Shown here: piece after piece, positions 53,454 through 62,492 of the stretch
Position numbering within the stretch: position 1 is the stretch's first letter
Layout: the number at the start of each line of letters is the position of its first letter
Source: DASRDR01 sp963812945 [NCBI: uncultured Candidatus Rokubacteria bacterium]
GTDB taxonomy: Bacteria; Methylomirabilota; Methylomirabilia; Rokubacteriales
Direction of reading: 5' to 3'
Length of the DNA stretch: 64,000 nucleotides
Assembly (NCBI GenBank): GCA_963812945.1
Contig: CAWEXD010000008.1
Span: 1,116,001 to 1,180,000 of the forward strand
Translations under genes and position numbers: made by a program
The notes under the pieces: model-generated
The model's input: only the letters and a program-made list of their open reading frames with translations
Database searches by the model: none
What the model was told of the DNA's origin: nothing

Positions 53454-54827
53454 TCACGACGCCCGGTTGTAGCGGTTGAGCTTGTTGTGGAGGGTCTTCA
53501 AGCTGATCCCGAGGATCTCGGCCGCGCGCGTCTTGTTGTTGCCGGTGTGGGCCAGGGTGCGCAGGATGAGGCGCCGCTCGGCCTCGTCGACGGTGGTCCC
53601 GATCTGCAGGCGCACGTCGGCGGCCTCGTGGTCCGAGGCCGGCTCGACGGGAGCCATCGCCGCGGGCGGCGAGGGCAGGTGGCCGACGCCGATCAGGTCG
53701 ACCGGGCACACGATGAGGGCGCGCTCGAGCACGTTCCGCAGCTCGCGCACGTTCCCGGGCCACGCGTAGCGCCGGAGGACCGAGAGCGCCGCCTCGTCGA
53801 CGCCGCGCACCGAGCGACCGTGGCGCTCGGACAGCTCTTCCAGGAGCACACGGATCAGCTCCGGGAGATCGTCGGGGCGCTCCCGGAGCGGCGGCAGCGC
53901 GAGACTGAAGACGGCGATGCGATAGTAGAGATCCTCCCGGAGGGCGCCATCGTGCAGCGCCCGCGCCGGGCTCTTGTTCGTGGCCGCGATCACGCGGACG
54001 TCGACGATGATCTCGGCTTGCCCCCCGACGCGCCGGAAGCGCCCGTCCTGGAGGACGCGGAGGAACTTGACCTGTGTCGCCGGGCTCATCTCGGCGATCT
54101 CGTCGAGGAAGAGCGTCCCGCCGTCCGCCAGCTCGAAGCAGCCCGGGCGGCGCCCGGTGGCGCCCGTGAACGAGCCCTTCTCGTGCCCGAAGATCTCGCT
54201 CTCGAGCAGGGTCTCGGGAATGGCCGCGCAGTTGACCGCGACGAATGGGCCCCGCCGGCGCGGGGAGTGATCGTGGATCGTGCGCGCCGCGAGCTCCTTG
54301 CCGGTCCCGCTCTCCCCCAGGACCAGCACCGTCGCGTCGGTTGGCGCGACCTGCTCGATCTGGCGGGCGACCTCCTGCATGGCCGGCGTGCCGGCCACGA
54401 GGCGGCCGAACGCGCCGCGCTGACGCAGCTCGCGGCGGAGCCGGTGGACCTCGCGGGCCGCCTCGGCCCGGTCAAGAGCCCGCTCCAGGACGACCTGGAG
54501 ACGGGTCGGGTCGAGCGGCTTGGTCAGGTAGTCGTAGGCGCCTTCCTTCATCGCCTGGACGGCGCTCTCGATCGAGCCCTGGCCCGTGAGCATGATGACG
54601 GCGGACTCGGGATAGTCCTGGCGCAGGGCGGAGAGGAGCGTGAGGCCGTCCATCCCCGGCATCACGAGGTCGCTCACCACGACCGCCGGCGGCTCCTCCG
54701 TCACGCGCTGGAGGGCCTCGGTACCCTCGGCGGCGCTCTCCACCTCATAGCCCCAGAGGGTGAGGAGGTCGGCGAGGCCCTTCCGGGTGACGGCGTCGTC
54801 CTCGACAATCAGCACACGTTGGCGCAT
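53454..54827 (-). CDS. Sigma-54-dependent response regulator (second copy, NtrC/AtoC type)
   Basis: 457 residues from ATG 54827. Receiver D53 in VVVSDLVMPGMDG; AAA+ domain with Walker [10 protein letters not shown], Walker B GTLFLDEIAEM and sigma-54 loop GSFTGA (a common variant of GAFTGA); and a Fis-type DNA-binding end, NKTRAAEILGISLKTLHNKL. It activates -24/-12 promoters when phosphorylated by the kinase encoded directly downstream. It diverges from lemA with 175 bases between, in which I see no clear sigma-54 promoter. Confidence 0.95.
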   Translation of the reverse strand: MRQRVLIVEDDAVTRKGLADLLTLWGYEVESAAEGTEALQRVTEEPPAVVVSDLVMPGMDGLTLLSALRQDYPESAVIMLTGQGSIESAVQAMKEGAYDYLTKPLDPTRLQVVLERALDRAEAAREVHRLRRELRQRGAFGRLVAGTPAMQEVARQIEQVAPTDATVLVLGESGTGKELAARTIHDHSPRRRGPFVAVNCAAIPETLLESEIFGHEKGSFTGATGRRPGCFELADGGTLFLDEIAEMSPATQVKFLRVLQDGRFRRVGGQAEIIVDVRVIAATNKSPARALHDGALREDLYYRIAVFSLALPPLRERPDDLPELIRVLLEELSERHGRSVRGVDEAALSVLRRYAWPGNVRELRNVLERALIVCPVDLIGVGHLPSPPAAMAPVEPASDHEAADVRLQIGTTVDEAERRLILRTLAHTGNNKTRAAEILGISLKTLHNKLNRYNRAS

Positions 54828-55002
54828 GGGAATACCCGAGGCTCGCGCGGGTCTCCGGCCATCGTAACAGAATCCGAGCTTCCGGGGCTCGTGCGGTTCG
54901 GCTACCATCTGGGCTGAGCGGGAGGCGGAGTCGTCGGAGGACACCACGACGTCCCTCCCGGGCGGGAGGGCTGGCATTGCTGGCATCGAAGGAGAGATCG
55001 GC

Positions 55003-55557
55003 ATGATGGCGCTCGTCGTCCTCGGGATCGTCGTGGTGGTCGGCCTGGTGGCCGTCGCGCTCTACAACGGCCTGGTCCGATCGCGCGTCCGGGTCGACGA
55101 GGCGTGGTCGGGCATCGCGACGCAGCTCAAACGCCGGCACGACCTCATTCCGAACCTCGTGGAGACCGTGAAAGGGTACGCTGGCCACGAGAAGGGCGTC
55201 CTCGAGAAGGTCACGGAGCTCCGGAGCCGGGCCATGACCGCCGGGACGCCCGCCCAGGCCGCGCAGGCCGAGGGGCTCCTGACCCAGGCGCTCCGCGGCC
55301 TCTACGCTGTCGCCGAGAGCTATCCTGATCTCAAGGCCAACCAGAACTTCCTCGCGCTCCAAGAGACCCTCGCCGACACCGAGAGCATGATCGCGGGGGC
55401 GCGGCAAGGCTACAACGCGGCGGTGCGGGATCTCAACACGCGCGTCGAGAGCGTCCCCACGAACTTCATCGCGAACGCCTTCGGCTTCACGCGACGGGAG
55501 TTCTTCGAGCTCGAGGACCCCGCCGCCGAGCGCGCCGTTCCGCAGGTCCGGTTCTGA
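55003..55557 (+). CDS. lemA: LemA family protein
   Basis: 184 residues, ATG 55003 or 55006, after GAAGGAGAG. A single membrane helix (about 2-22) is followed by NGLVRSRVRVDEAWSGIATQLKRRHDLIPNLVETVKGYA, the LemA signature, and the four-helix body ending EFFELEDPAAERAVPQVRF. LemA proteins are inner-membrane anchored with a long cytoplasmic helical bundle, and their role is poorly defined. It diverges from the sigma-54 two-component operon. Confidence 0.95.
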   Translation: MMALVVLGIVVVVGLVAVALYNGLVRSRVRVDEAWSGIATQLKRRHDLIPNLVETVKGYAGHEKGVLEKVTELRSRAMTAGTPAQAAQAEGLLTQALRGLYAVAESYPDLKANQNFLALQETLADTESMIAGARQGYNAAVRDLNTRVESVPTNFIANAFGFTRREFFELEDPAAERAVPQVRF

Positions 55558-55614
55558 CCGGAGCCGGCCCGCGCGCTGGCACCCCCGCGAGGCGCGTGGG
55601 ACAATGAGCCCGCC

Positions 55615-57339
55615 GTGCGAGCCGTGAAGGTCTCCCGCCTGTCCGTCACCAAGAGCCAGCTCGAGGTTCCGCGTGCGTGCGTCACGGCCGGCCATCCGCT
55701 CGGGGCCCGCGTGGGCGCCGAGGTCCTCCGGAGGGGCGGCAACGCCGTGGACGCCGCCGTCGCCACCGCCTTCGCCATGGCGGTGGTGGAGCCGTTCATG
55801 TCGTGTCTCGCCGGCGGCGGGTCCATGCTGATCCACCGGCCGCGGACGGGCACGTCGATCGCGCTGGACTTCAACGTGGCGGCCCCGCGCGGGGCCCGCG
55901 CCGGGATGTATCGGCTCGGTGCGGGGCAGGGTGGGGATCTGTTCCCGTGGCGGGCCGTCGAGGGCGACGCCAACGTGCACGGCGCCCTCGCCGTCGCGGT
56001 GCCGGGGTCCGTCGCCGGCCTGGCTCTGGCGCTCGAGCGGTGGGGCACGCTCGACCTCCGGGACGCGGTGGCGCCGGCGGCGCGGCTGGCCCGGCGGGGC
56101 GTGCCCATCGACTGGTACCTGGCTGGCGTCACGGCGATGTACGCCGAGGAGCTCTCGCGCTTCCCGGAAGCCGCCCGCACCTATCTCCGCGAGGGGCGGT
56201 GGGCTCCCCGGCCCGCGAACCTCGACGGAGGGGACCGGGTCCGCTACCCGGCGCTCGCCCGGAGCCTCGAGCTCATCGGCAAGGAGGGGCCGAGCGTCTT
56301 CTACCGGGGGTCGATCGCGGAGGCGATCGAGGCAGAGATCAGGCGCGGTGGCGGCGTCCTGGACCGCGCGGACCTGGCCGGATACCGCGTCCGGGTGGCG
56401 GAGCCCCTCGCGGGGAGCTACCGCGGGGTGACGCTGCTCGGGATGCCGGGCGCCACGGGCTCGGTGACCGCGCTCGAGGCGATGAACGTCCTCGAATGCT
56501 TCGACCCGGGCGCCGGCGGGCCGTCCGGGCCGCGGGCGGCGCATCTTCGCGCGGAGGCCATTCGCGTCGCCTTCGAGGACCGGCTCCGCTGGCTGGGCGA
56601 CCCTGCCACCGTCCAGGCGCCGTGGGCGGCCCTCGCCGGGAAGGCCTATGCGCGGGCGGTGGCCGGCGGCATCCGGCCCGACGGCCGTCGCCACGCGCGC
56701 CGGCGCGTGGACCCGTGGCGCTTCGCGGGCGGGACCGCGCGAGGCGCCCGCCCCGGGCCGCTGGCGGCGGGCGGGCCGGCCGACGAGTGCACCACGCACG
56801 TCGGCGCGGTCGACCGCGACCGGACGCTGGTGTCTCTCACGCACACGGCGGTCAGCCTCTTCGGATCGAAGGTCGTGGTGCCGGAGACGGGCCTGCTCCT
56901 CGGCAACGGGATGGTCTGGTTCGACCCGGAGCCCGGCCGCCCCAATTCCATCGAGCCCGGCAAGCGGGCCCTGGTCAACATGACGCCGTTCCTCGCGCTC
57001 CGGGACGGCGCCCCGTACCTGACCGTCGGCGCGCCGGGCGGGCGGAAGATCGTGTCCGCGGTCCCCCAGGTGCTCCTGAACCTGATCGACTTCGGGCTTG
57101 GCCCGCAGGCCGCCGTCGAGGCGCCCCGGCTCCACACCGAGGGGGGCTCCCTCCAGGTGGACGACCGGATGGGGGCGAGGATCGTGGCCGATCTCCGCCG
57201 GCGGGGGCACCGGGTCGAGCCCCTGACCGAGACGTACTCGAGCTTCTACTTCGCGCGTCCGCAGGTCATCGAGGTGAGGGCTCGCGGGTTGGCGGCTGGC
57301 GTCGACCACCTCCGCCCCGCGACCGCCATGGGTTTCTGA
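55615..57339 (+). CDS. Gamma-glutamyltransferase-family hydrolase/transferase
   Basis: 574 residues from GTG 55615. The GGT fold is clear: VTAGHPLGARVGAEVLRRGGN, DAAVATAFAMAVVEPFMS with the GGGSML stretch, and the autoprocessing and catalytic Thr in DECTTHVGAVDRD followed by VSLTHTAVSLFGS. GGT cleaves itself before the Thr to give large and small subunits, then transfers or hydrolyses gamma-glutamyl groups (for example glutathione). There is no signal peptide, which suggests a cytoplasmic relative such as a cephalosporin-acylase or CapD-like enzyme. Confidence 0.9.
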   Translation: MRAVKVSRLSVTKSQLEVPRACVTAGHPLGARVGAEVLRRGGNAVDAAVATAFAMAVVEPFMSCLAGGGSMLIHRPRTGTSIALDFNVAAPRGARAGMYRLGAGQGGDLFPWRAVEGDANVHGALAVAVPGSVAGLALALERWGTLDLRDAVAPAARLARRGVPIDWYLAGVTAMYAEELSRFPEAARTYLREGRWAPRPANLDGGDRVRYPALARSLELIGKEGPSVFYRGSIAEAIEAEIRRGGGVLDRADLAGYRVRVAEPLAGSYRGVTLLGMPGATGSVTALEAMNVLECFDPGAGGPSGPRAAHLRAEAIRVAFEDRLRWLGDPATVQAPWAALAGKAYARAVAGGIRPDGRRHARRRVDPWRFAGGTARGARPGPLAAGGPADECTTHVGAVDRDRTLVSLTHTAVSLFGSKVVVPETGLLLGNGMVWFDPEPGRPNSIEPGKRALVNMTPFLALRDGAPYLTVGAPGGRKIVSAVPQVLLNLIDFGLGPQAAVEAPRLHTEGGSLQVDDRMGARIVADLRRRGHRVEPLTETYSSFYFARPQVIEVRARGLAAGVDHLRPATAMGF

Positions 57340-57357
57340 GAGAGGGGGAGGCCTGGG

Positions 57358-57669
57358 ATGGCGGACATTCGTCTCGTGAGCGCCTTTGGCACCGTGCCCG
57401 GTGACGCGCAGGAAGGCATCCTGCGGGTGCTCCGGCACGCGCTCGAGACCGTCGCGCTGGAAGACGGCTCGTTCACGCGCGCGAAGGCCGTGTTCACCGA
57501 GTCCGACGAGCAGTGCGTCTTCACCGTCGAGCTGGATGCGGGGAAGAAGGCGCCGCTCCCGCTCGTCCTCGATCTCGAGCTGCTCGAGGACGCGGTGACC
57601 GACAGCGGACATCAGGCCCTCCTCACCGAGGAGGTGCGCCAGCACGTCCGGCGCACCCTCCAGTCCTAG
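57358..57669 (+). CDS. Hypothetical protein, 103 residues
   Basis: ATG 57358 follows GGGGGAGG. The protein reads MADIRLVSAFGTVPGDAQEG and then a soluble, acidic alternation of strands and helices (FTVELDAGKKAPLPLVLDLE; HQALLTEEVRQHVRRTL), with no signal peptide. I do not recognise the family. It lies 18 bases after the GGT gene and ends two bases before the YdjC gene start, so it is probably in the same operon. Confidence 0.7.
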   Translation: MADIRLVSAFGTVPGDAQEGILRVLRHALETVALEDGSFTRAKAVFTESDEQCVFTVELDAGKKAPLPLVLDLELLEDAVTDSGHQALLTEEVRQHVRRTLQS

Positions 57670-57671
57670 AC

Positions 57672-58463
57672 GTGCGCCGGCTCATCGTCAACGCGGACGA
57701 CTTCGGCCTGACACCGGGGGTGAGCCGCGGCATCCTCCACGCGCACCGCGAAGGGCTGGTGACCAGCACCACGGTGCTCTCGAGCTTGCCGGCCCACCCG
57801 GAGCTCGACGCCGAAGCGACGGCGTGTCCGGGACTCGGTCTTGGGCTCCATCTGAACCTGACGTGGGGCGCTCCCGTCTCCCCTCCGGGAACGGTGCCCT
57901 CGCTCGTCGACGCCGAGGGGCGGTTCGGGCGGGACCTGGCGACCCTCCGGGACCGGGCACGCCCGGACGACGTGCAGCGGGAGAGCGAGGCCCAGATCGA
58001 GGCGTTCGTGCGCCGATTCGGCCGGGCGCCGACGCACCTCGATAGTCACCACCACGTCCACCGGCTTCCGGGAGTCATGGACGCCATCGTCGACGTGGCG
58101 CTCGCCGCGCGGCTGCCCCTTCGTAGCCAGGACGCCGGCTTCCGCGACGGGCTGCGTCGGCGGGGCGTCGCCACGAGCGACCACTTCGTCGGGGACGCGC
58201 AGACCGAGCCCTACTGGACGACGGCGCGTCTGCTCGACCAGCTCGCGACGCTGGCGCTCGGCGTCACGGAGCTCATGTGCCACCCGGGCCGCTTCGACGA
58301 CGACCTCGCCTACAGCCGCTACGGACGCCAGCGCGAGGTCGAGCTGGCGGCCTTGTGCGACCCGGAGGCGCGGACGACCGTCGAGCTCCTGGACATCCAG
58401 CTCTGCCACTTCGGCGCGCTCGCCACGGCTGCCCCGGTTGCCCGGGCGGCCACGGCTGAATGA
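57672..58463 (+). CDS. YdjC/ChbG-like carbohydrate deacetylase
   Basis: 263 residues from GTG 57672, two bases after the preceding stop. The signatures are LIVNADDFGLTPGVSRGI at the start (metal-binding Asps) and HLDSHHHVHRLPG, then ELMCHPGRFDDDLAYSRYG. ChbG removes acetyl groups from chito-oligosaccharides, while YdjC homologues also act on cell-surface glycolipids (hopanoid-linked). The complete ligand set suggests an active enzyme. The context of GGT and an unknown protein does not define the substrate. Confidence 0.9.
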   Translation: MRRLIVNADDFGLTPGVSRGILHAHREGLVTSTTVLSSLPAHPELDAEATACPGLGLGLHLNLTWGAPVSPPGTVPSLVDAEGRFGRDLATLRDRARPDDVQRESEAQIEAFVRRFGRAPTHLDSHHHVHRLPGVMDAIVDVALAARLPLRSQDAGFRDGLRRRGVATSDHFVGDAQTEPYWTTARLLDQLATLALGVTELMCHPGRFDDDLAYSRYGRQREVELAALCDPEARTTVELLDIQLCHFGALATAAPVARAATAE

Positions 58464-58557
58464 GGGGATCGACCCCCGCGAGATCCGCCTCTCGCGTGCG
58501 CGCCCTCGCCGTTCCGGGCGGGCCGGCCAACGGGCGAGGTGAAGGGCCGGCCGGCGC

Positions 58558-61110
58558 ATGATCCTCTTGCGGGCGAGCCTCCGGCATCTCCTGCGACACC
58601 CCTGGCAGGCGGGACTGTCCATCCTGGGGATCGCGCTTGGGGTGGCCGTGGTCGTGTCCGTCGATCTCGCGAGCGGGAGCGCGCGCCGGGCGTTCGGGCT
58701 CTCCGCGGAAGGGGTGACCGGGCGGGCGACCCACCAGATCGTCGGCGGTCCCGGGGGACTCGACGAGCGGGTGGTTGGAAGGCTCGCGCGCGAGCTGGGT
58801 GTGCACCCGCTGGCGCCGGCGATCGAGGCCTGGGTCGGGGTGGAGGGCGCGCCCGGGCGGGCGCTCCAGCTGCTCGGCATCGACCCGTTCAGCGAAGCGC
58901 CCTTTCGCCCGTACCTCGGGCGGGGCGCGGGGGCCGGCGCGCGGGCGCTGGGGACCTTCGTCACCGAGCCGGGCGCGGTGCTCCTCGCCCGCCAGACGGC
59001 GGCGGAGCTCGGCGTGGCCGTCGGCGACGCCCTCGTCCTCCGCGTGACCGGCCGGCGCCGTCCGGTGCGCGTCGTCGGGCTGATCGATCCCGAAGACGCC
59101 CGGAGCCGCCAGGCGCTGGCCGGCCTCGTCGTGGCCGACGTGGCGACCGCCCAGGAGCTTCTTGACCGGCCGGGCCGGCTGTCGCGCGTCGACCTCGCGC
59201 TGCCGGACGGTGCGCGCGGCGAGGAGACGCTCGGTCGCGTGCGCGCCATCCTCCCGTCGGGGGCGGAGGTGGTTCCGGCCGCCGCGCGAAGCGAGTTCGT
59301 GGGCAGCCTCACGCGGGCCTTCGACGTGAACCTGACGGCGCTATCGCTGCTCGCGCTGGTCGTCGGCCTCTTCCTCGCCTACAACACCATGACGTTCTCG
59401 GTGGTCCAGCGACGCGCGACGCTCGGGATGGCTCGAGCGCTCGGCGTCACGCGCGCCGAGATCGTCGCGGTCGTCCTGGCCGACGCGCTCCTGGTCGGCC
59501 TGGTCGCGACCGCGCTCGGACTCGGCCTGGGCGTCGTCCTCGCGCAAGGGCTCCTTCGGCTCGTGACCCGGACCATCAACGACCTCTACTTCATCGTCGT
59601 CGTGCGAGACCTGGCGGTGTCTCCGGCGATCCTCGCGAAGGGCGCGGCGCTCGGCGTCGGGGCGACCCTCCTGGCGGCGATCGTCCCCGCGGCCGAGGCC
59701 GCGGCCGCGGCCCCCGGGGCCGCGATGCAGCGCGTGGTGCTGGAGGCGCGCGCGCGCCGGGCAGTCCCGCGCGCGGCGGCGACCGGCGTCCTGGTCGTCG
59801 GCGCGGGCGGGATCCTCGTCGGCTGGGCCGGCCCGAGCCTGCCGTGGAGCTACGTGGGGCTCTTCGCGATCGTGGTCGGCGCGGCGCTCCTGACTCCCTT
59901 GGCGCTGGTCGGCGCGGCGGCGGTGGCGGGCCCCTGGCTCGGACGGGCTCTCGGCCTGCCTGGCCGCATGGCGGCCCGCGGCGTCGCCGCCACGCTGTCC
60001 CGTACCGGGGTGGCGGTCGCGGCCCTCATGGTCGCCGTGGCGGCCGCCGTCGGCGTCGGCGTGATGATCGGGAGCTTTCGCGCGACGGTGGTGCGCTGGC
60101 TCGACACGTCGCTGGCCGCCGACGTGTACGTCTCCGCTCCCACCTTCGTCGGGGGACGGGGCGGAGATTCGACCCTGGAGCCCGCCGTGGTCGCGCGGCT
60201 GGGCGAGACGCCGGGCGTCGTGGGCACCGGAACGTACCGGGGGGTGCGGGTCCCGTCGCCGCTCGGTCCGACCCACCTGGTGGCGCTGGGCATCGGCCCC
60301 GGCAGCTACCGGCAGTTCCGCTTTCTCGCCGGATCGGCCGACGCGGTGTGGCCGGCATTCCAGGACGGGGGCGCGGTGATCGTCTCCGAGCCCTATGCCT
60401 ACCGGCACGACCTCCGCGTCGGGAGCGTCCTGCGGTTGCGCACCGATCGGGGCGAGCGCGCGTTCCCCGTGGCCGGCGTGTTCGCCGACTACGGATCCGA
60501 TCAGGGCGTGGTGATGATGAGCCGGCGGACCTACGAGGCCTACTGGGACGACCGCGCGGTGTCGTCGCTCGGTCTCCTCCTCGAGCCCGGAGCCGACATG
60601 GAGACCGCGGTGGCGGCGCTCCGCGCGCGGGCCGCCGGGGGCCAGGACCTGGTGATCCGGTCGAACCGCGCGCTCCGCGAAGCCTCGCTCGAGATCTTCG
60701 ACCGGACGTTCGCGATCACCGCCGTGCTCCGCATCCTGGCCACGGCGGTCGCGGTCATCGGGGTCCTGAGCGCGCTGATGGCGCTTCAGCTCGAGCGCGC
60801 CCGGGAGCTCGGTGTCCTGCGCGCTCAGGGGCTCACGCCGGGCGAGGTGTGGCGGCTCGTGCTGGCCGAGACGGGGCTCCTCGGCGCGACGGCGGGGGCC
60901 CTTGCCGTCCCCGTCGGTATCGGGCTCGCGCTCGTCCTGATCCACGTGATCAACCGCCGCGCGTTCGGATGGTCGATCGAGACCACGGTCTCCGCCGGCA
61001 TGCTCCTCCAGGCCGTGGGACTGGCCGTGGTGGCGGCGGTCGCGGCGGGGGCATACCCGGCCTGGCGCATGGCGCGGACACCGCCCGCGCCGGCCCTTCG
61101 GGAGGAGTAG
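58558..61110 (+). CDS. FtsX-like ABC permease (two FtsX domains)
   Basis: 850 residues. An N-terminal helix (about 18-38), a large MacB-like periplasmic domain, three helices around 260-370 with the FtsX motif VVQRRATLGMARALGVTRAEI, a middle hydrophobic block (about 405-510), a second periplasmic domain, and three C-terminal helices (about 720-840) with ERARELGVLRAQGLTPGEVW. Such permeases form lipoprotein or lipid exporters with an ATPase. No ATPase gene lies beside it. The next gene overlaps its TAG stop by one base and encodes the CrtC/AttH protein often found in such operons. Confidence 0.9.
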   Translation: MILLRASLRHLLRHPWQAGLSILGIALGVAVVVSVDLASGSARRAFGLSAEGVTGRATHQIVGGPGGLDERVVGRLARELGVHPLAPAIEAWVGVEGAPGRALQLLGIDPFSEAPFRPYLGRGAGAGARALGTFVTEPGAVLLARQTAAELGVAVGDALVLRVTGRRRPVRVVGLIDPEDARSRQALAGLVVADVATAQELLDRPGRLSRVDLALPDGARGEETLGRVRAILPSGAEVVPAAARSEFVGSLTRAFDVNLTALSLLALVVGLFLAYNTMTFSVVQRRATLGMARALGVTRAEIVAVVLADALLVGLVATALGLGLGVVLAQGLLRLVTRTINDLYFIVVVRDLAVSPAILAKGAALGVGATLLAAIVPAAEAAAAAPGAAMQRVVLEARARRAVPRAAATGVLVVGAGGILVGWAGPSLPWSYVGLFAIVVGAALLTPLALVGAAAVAGPWLGRALGLPGRMAARGVAATLSRTGVAVAALMVAVAAAVGVGVMIGSFRATVVRWLDTSLAADVYVSAPTFVGGRGGDSTLEPAVVARLGETPGVVGTGTYRGVRVPSPLGPTHLVALGIGPGSYRQFRFLAGSADAVWPAFQDGGAVIVSEPYAYRHDLRVGSVLRLRTDRGERAFPVAGVFADYGSDQGVVMMSRRTYEAYWDDRAVSSLGLLLEPGADMETAVAALRARAAGGQDLVIRSNRALREASLEIFDRTFAITAVLRILATAVAVIGVLSALMALQLERARELGVLRAQGLTPGEVWRLVLAETGLLGATAGALAVPVGIGLALVLIHVINRRAFGWSIETTVSAGMLLQAVGLAVVAAVAAGAYPAWRMARTPPAPALREE

Positions 61111-62366
61111 TGACGCGCGCGGCCCCGCGAGGCGCTCGCCCGCCGGCGCGATCGTGGCGCGGCGGCGGGCTCTTGGCCGGGGTGCTGACCGTCGTCGCCG
61201 TCCTGGGCGCCGGCCTCGCGCTCGTGATCCTGTCCGATTCCGGCCGCTCGGCCTCACCGACGCTTCGGGCCACGCTCTCGGTCGCCGAGGCGCTCTCGGG
61301 CGGCGTGGCGGATGGCTTCGTGCGGGCGCTCGTGCCGCGCGCCCTCGCGTTCCCGGCGGATCACGGGCCGCATCCCGGGTTCCGGACGGAGTGGTGGTAC
61401 TGGACCGGGAATCTTCGCGCGCCCGCCGTGACGGGGAGGAGTGGCCGCCGGTTCGGTTTTCAGCTGACGTTCTTCCGGACGGCCCTCGCTCCCTCGGTGG
61501 CGCCGCGGCGATCGGCGTGGGGCGCGCGCGACGTGTACATGGCTCATCTCGCCTTGACCGACGTCGACGCCGGGCGCTTCCACGCGGCCGACCGCTGGGG
61601 GCGCGCCGCGCTGGACCTGGCCGGAGCCACCGGCGACCCCGTGCGGGTGTGGCTCGGCGACTGGACGGCGGAGGGCTCGGGGCCGGAGGGGCTCACGATG
61701 CGCCTCCGGGCGGGGGACGACGACGTCCGGATCGACCTCACGCTCGCGTCTCTCAAGCCGCCCGTGCTGCACGGCGAGCGCGGGCTCTCGCGAAAGAGCG
61801 ACGAGCCCGGGAACGCGTCCTACTACTACTCGCTCACGCGGATGCGGGCCGGGGGCGAGGTCCGCCTGGCGGGGCAGGCGTTCCCGGTGGAGGGTCTGGC
61901 GTGGATGGACCGCGAGTGGAGCACGAGCGCCTTGGGCCCGGACCTGGTTGGCTGGGACTGGTTCGCGCTCCAGCTCGACGACGGCCGGGAGCTGATGCTC
62001 TACCGCCTCCGCCAGCGCGACGGCGGGATCGCCCCGGCGAGTCAGGGCACGATCGTCCTGGCCGACGGCGCCACGCGGAGCCTCGAGCGGGACGCGGTTG
62101 AAGTGCTCCCCCTTGGCCACTGGACGAGCCCGCGTGGCGGGACACGGTATCCGGCCGGCTGGCGGCTCCGCATCCCCGCGCTGGCCCTCGAGCTGACCGT
62201 CACGCCCGTGCTCGCGGATCAGGAGCTCGACCTGGGGGTGCGCTACTGGGAGGGTGCGGTGCGCGCGGAGGGAACGGCGGACGGTCGCCCGCTCGGAGGC
62301 GAGGGCTACGTCGAGCTCGTCGGCTACGCCCGGCCGGAGGCAGGCGGCGAGGCTGTGCGACAATGA
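61110..62366 (+). CDS. Carotenoid 1,2-hydratase/AttH-like lipocalin-fold protein
   Basis: 418 residues from GTG 61110, sharing one base with the FtsX TAG. A signal anchor (LLAGVLTVVAVLGAGLALVI) precedes two lipocalin-type domains. The conserved AttH/CrtC blocks are FRTEWWYWTGNL, FGFQLTFFRTAL, SYYYSLTRM and WMDREWSTSALG with GWDWFALQLDDGRELMLY. Relatives hydrate carotenoids or act in membrane-lipid transport next to FtsX genes. Given the neighbour, a lipid-handling role outside the cytoplasmic membrane is more likely than carotenoid chemistry (inference). Confidence 0.87.
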   Translation: MTRAAPRGARPPARSWRGGGLLAGVLTVVAVLGAGLALVILSDSGRSASPTLRATLSVAEALSGGVADGFVRALVPRALAFPADHGPHPGFRTEWWYWTGNLRAPAVTGRSGRRFGFQLTFFRTALAPSVAPRRSAWGARDVYMAHLALTDVDAGRFHAADRWGRAALDLAGATGDPVRVWLGDWTAEGSGPEGLTMRLRAGDDDVRIDLTLASLKPPVLHGERGLSRKSDEPGNASYYYSLTRMRAGGEVRLAGQAFPVEGLAWMDREWSTSALGPDLVGWDWFALQLDDGRELMLYRLRQRDGGIAPASQGTIVLADGATRSLERDAVEVLPLGHWTSPRGGTRYPAGWRLRIPALALELTVTPVLADQELDLGVRYWEGAVRAEGTADGRPLGGEGYVELVGYARPEAGGEAVRQ

Positions 62367-62434
62367 CCGCCGGACTGGGACCGCCGGACTGGGACCGCCG
62401 GACTGGGACCGCCGGATTGGGACGGCCGGGTTGG
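62365..62434. repeat. 14-bp tandem repeat, five units
   Basis: Five head-to-tail units of GACCGCCGGACTGG start at 62365. Units 1-3 are identical; unit 4 (62407-62420) has ATTGG in place of ACTGG; unit 5 (62421-62434) is GACGGCCGGGTTGG. The first unit begins inside the TGA stop of the preceding gene, so copy-number change would not alter the protein. It lies in the leader of the TPR gene. Slippage in a GC-rich stretch is the likely origin. Confidence 0.85.
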
Positions 62435-62492
62435 AAGGCCCGGGCGGGCGGCCGGCGGCGACACGCGTGCCGCGGCGCCGGGGAGGGAATAG

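Noticed and set aside
62365-62434. Possible CRISPR array
   Set aside because: Units of 14 bases are contiguous with no spacers, so this is a minisatellite.
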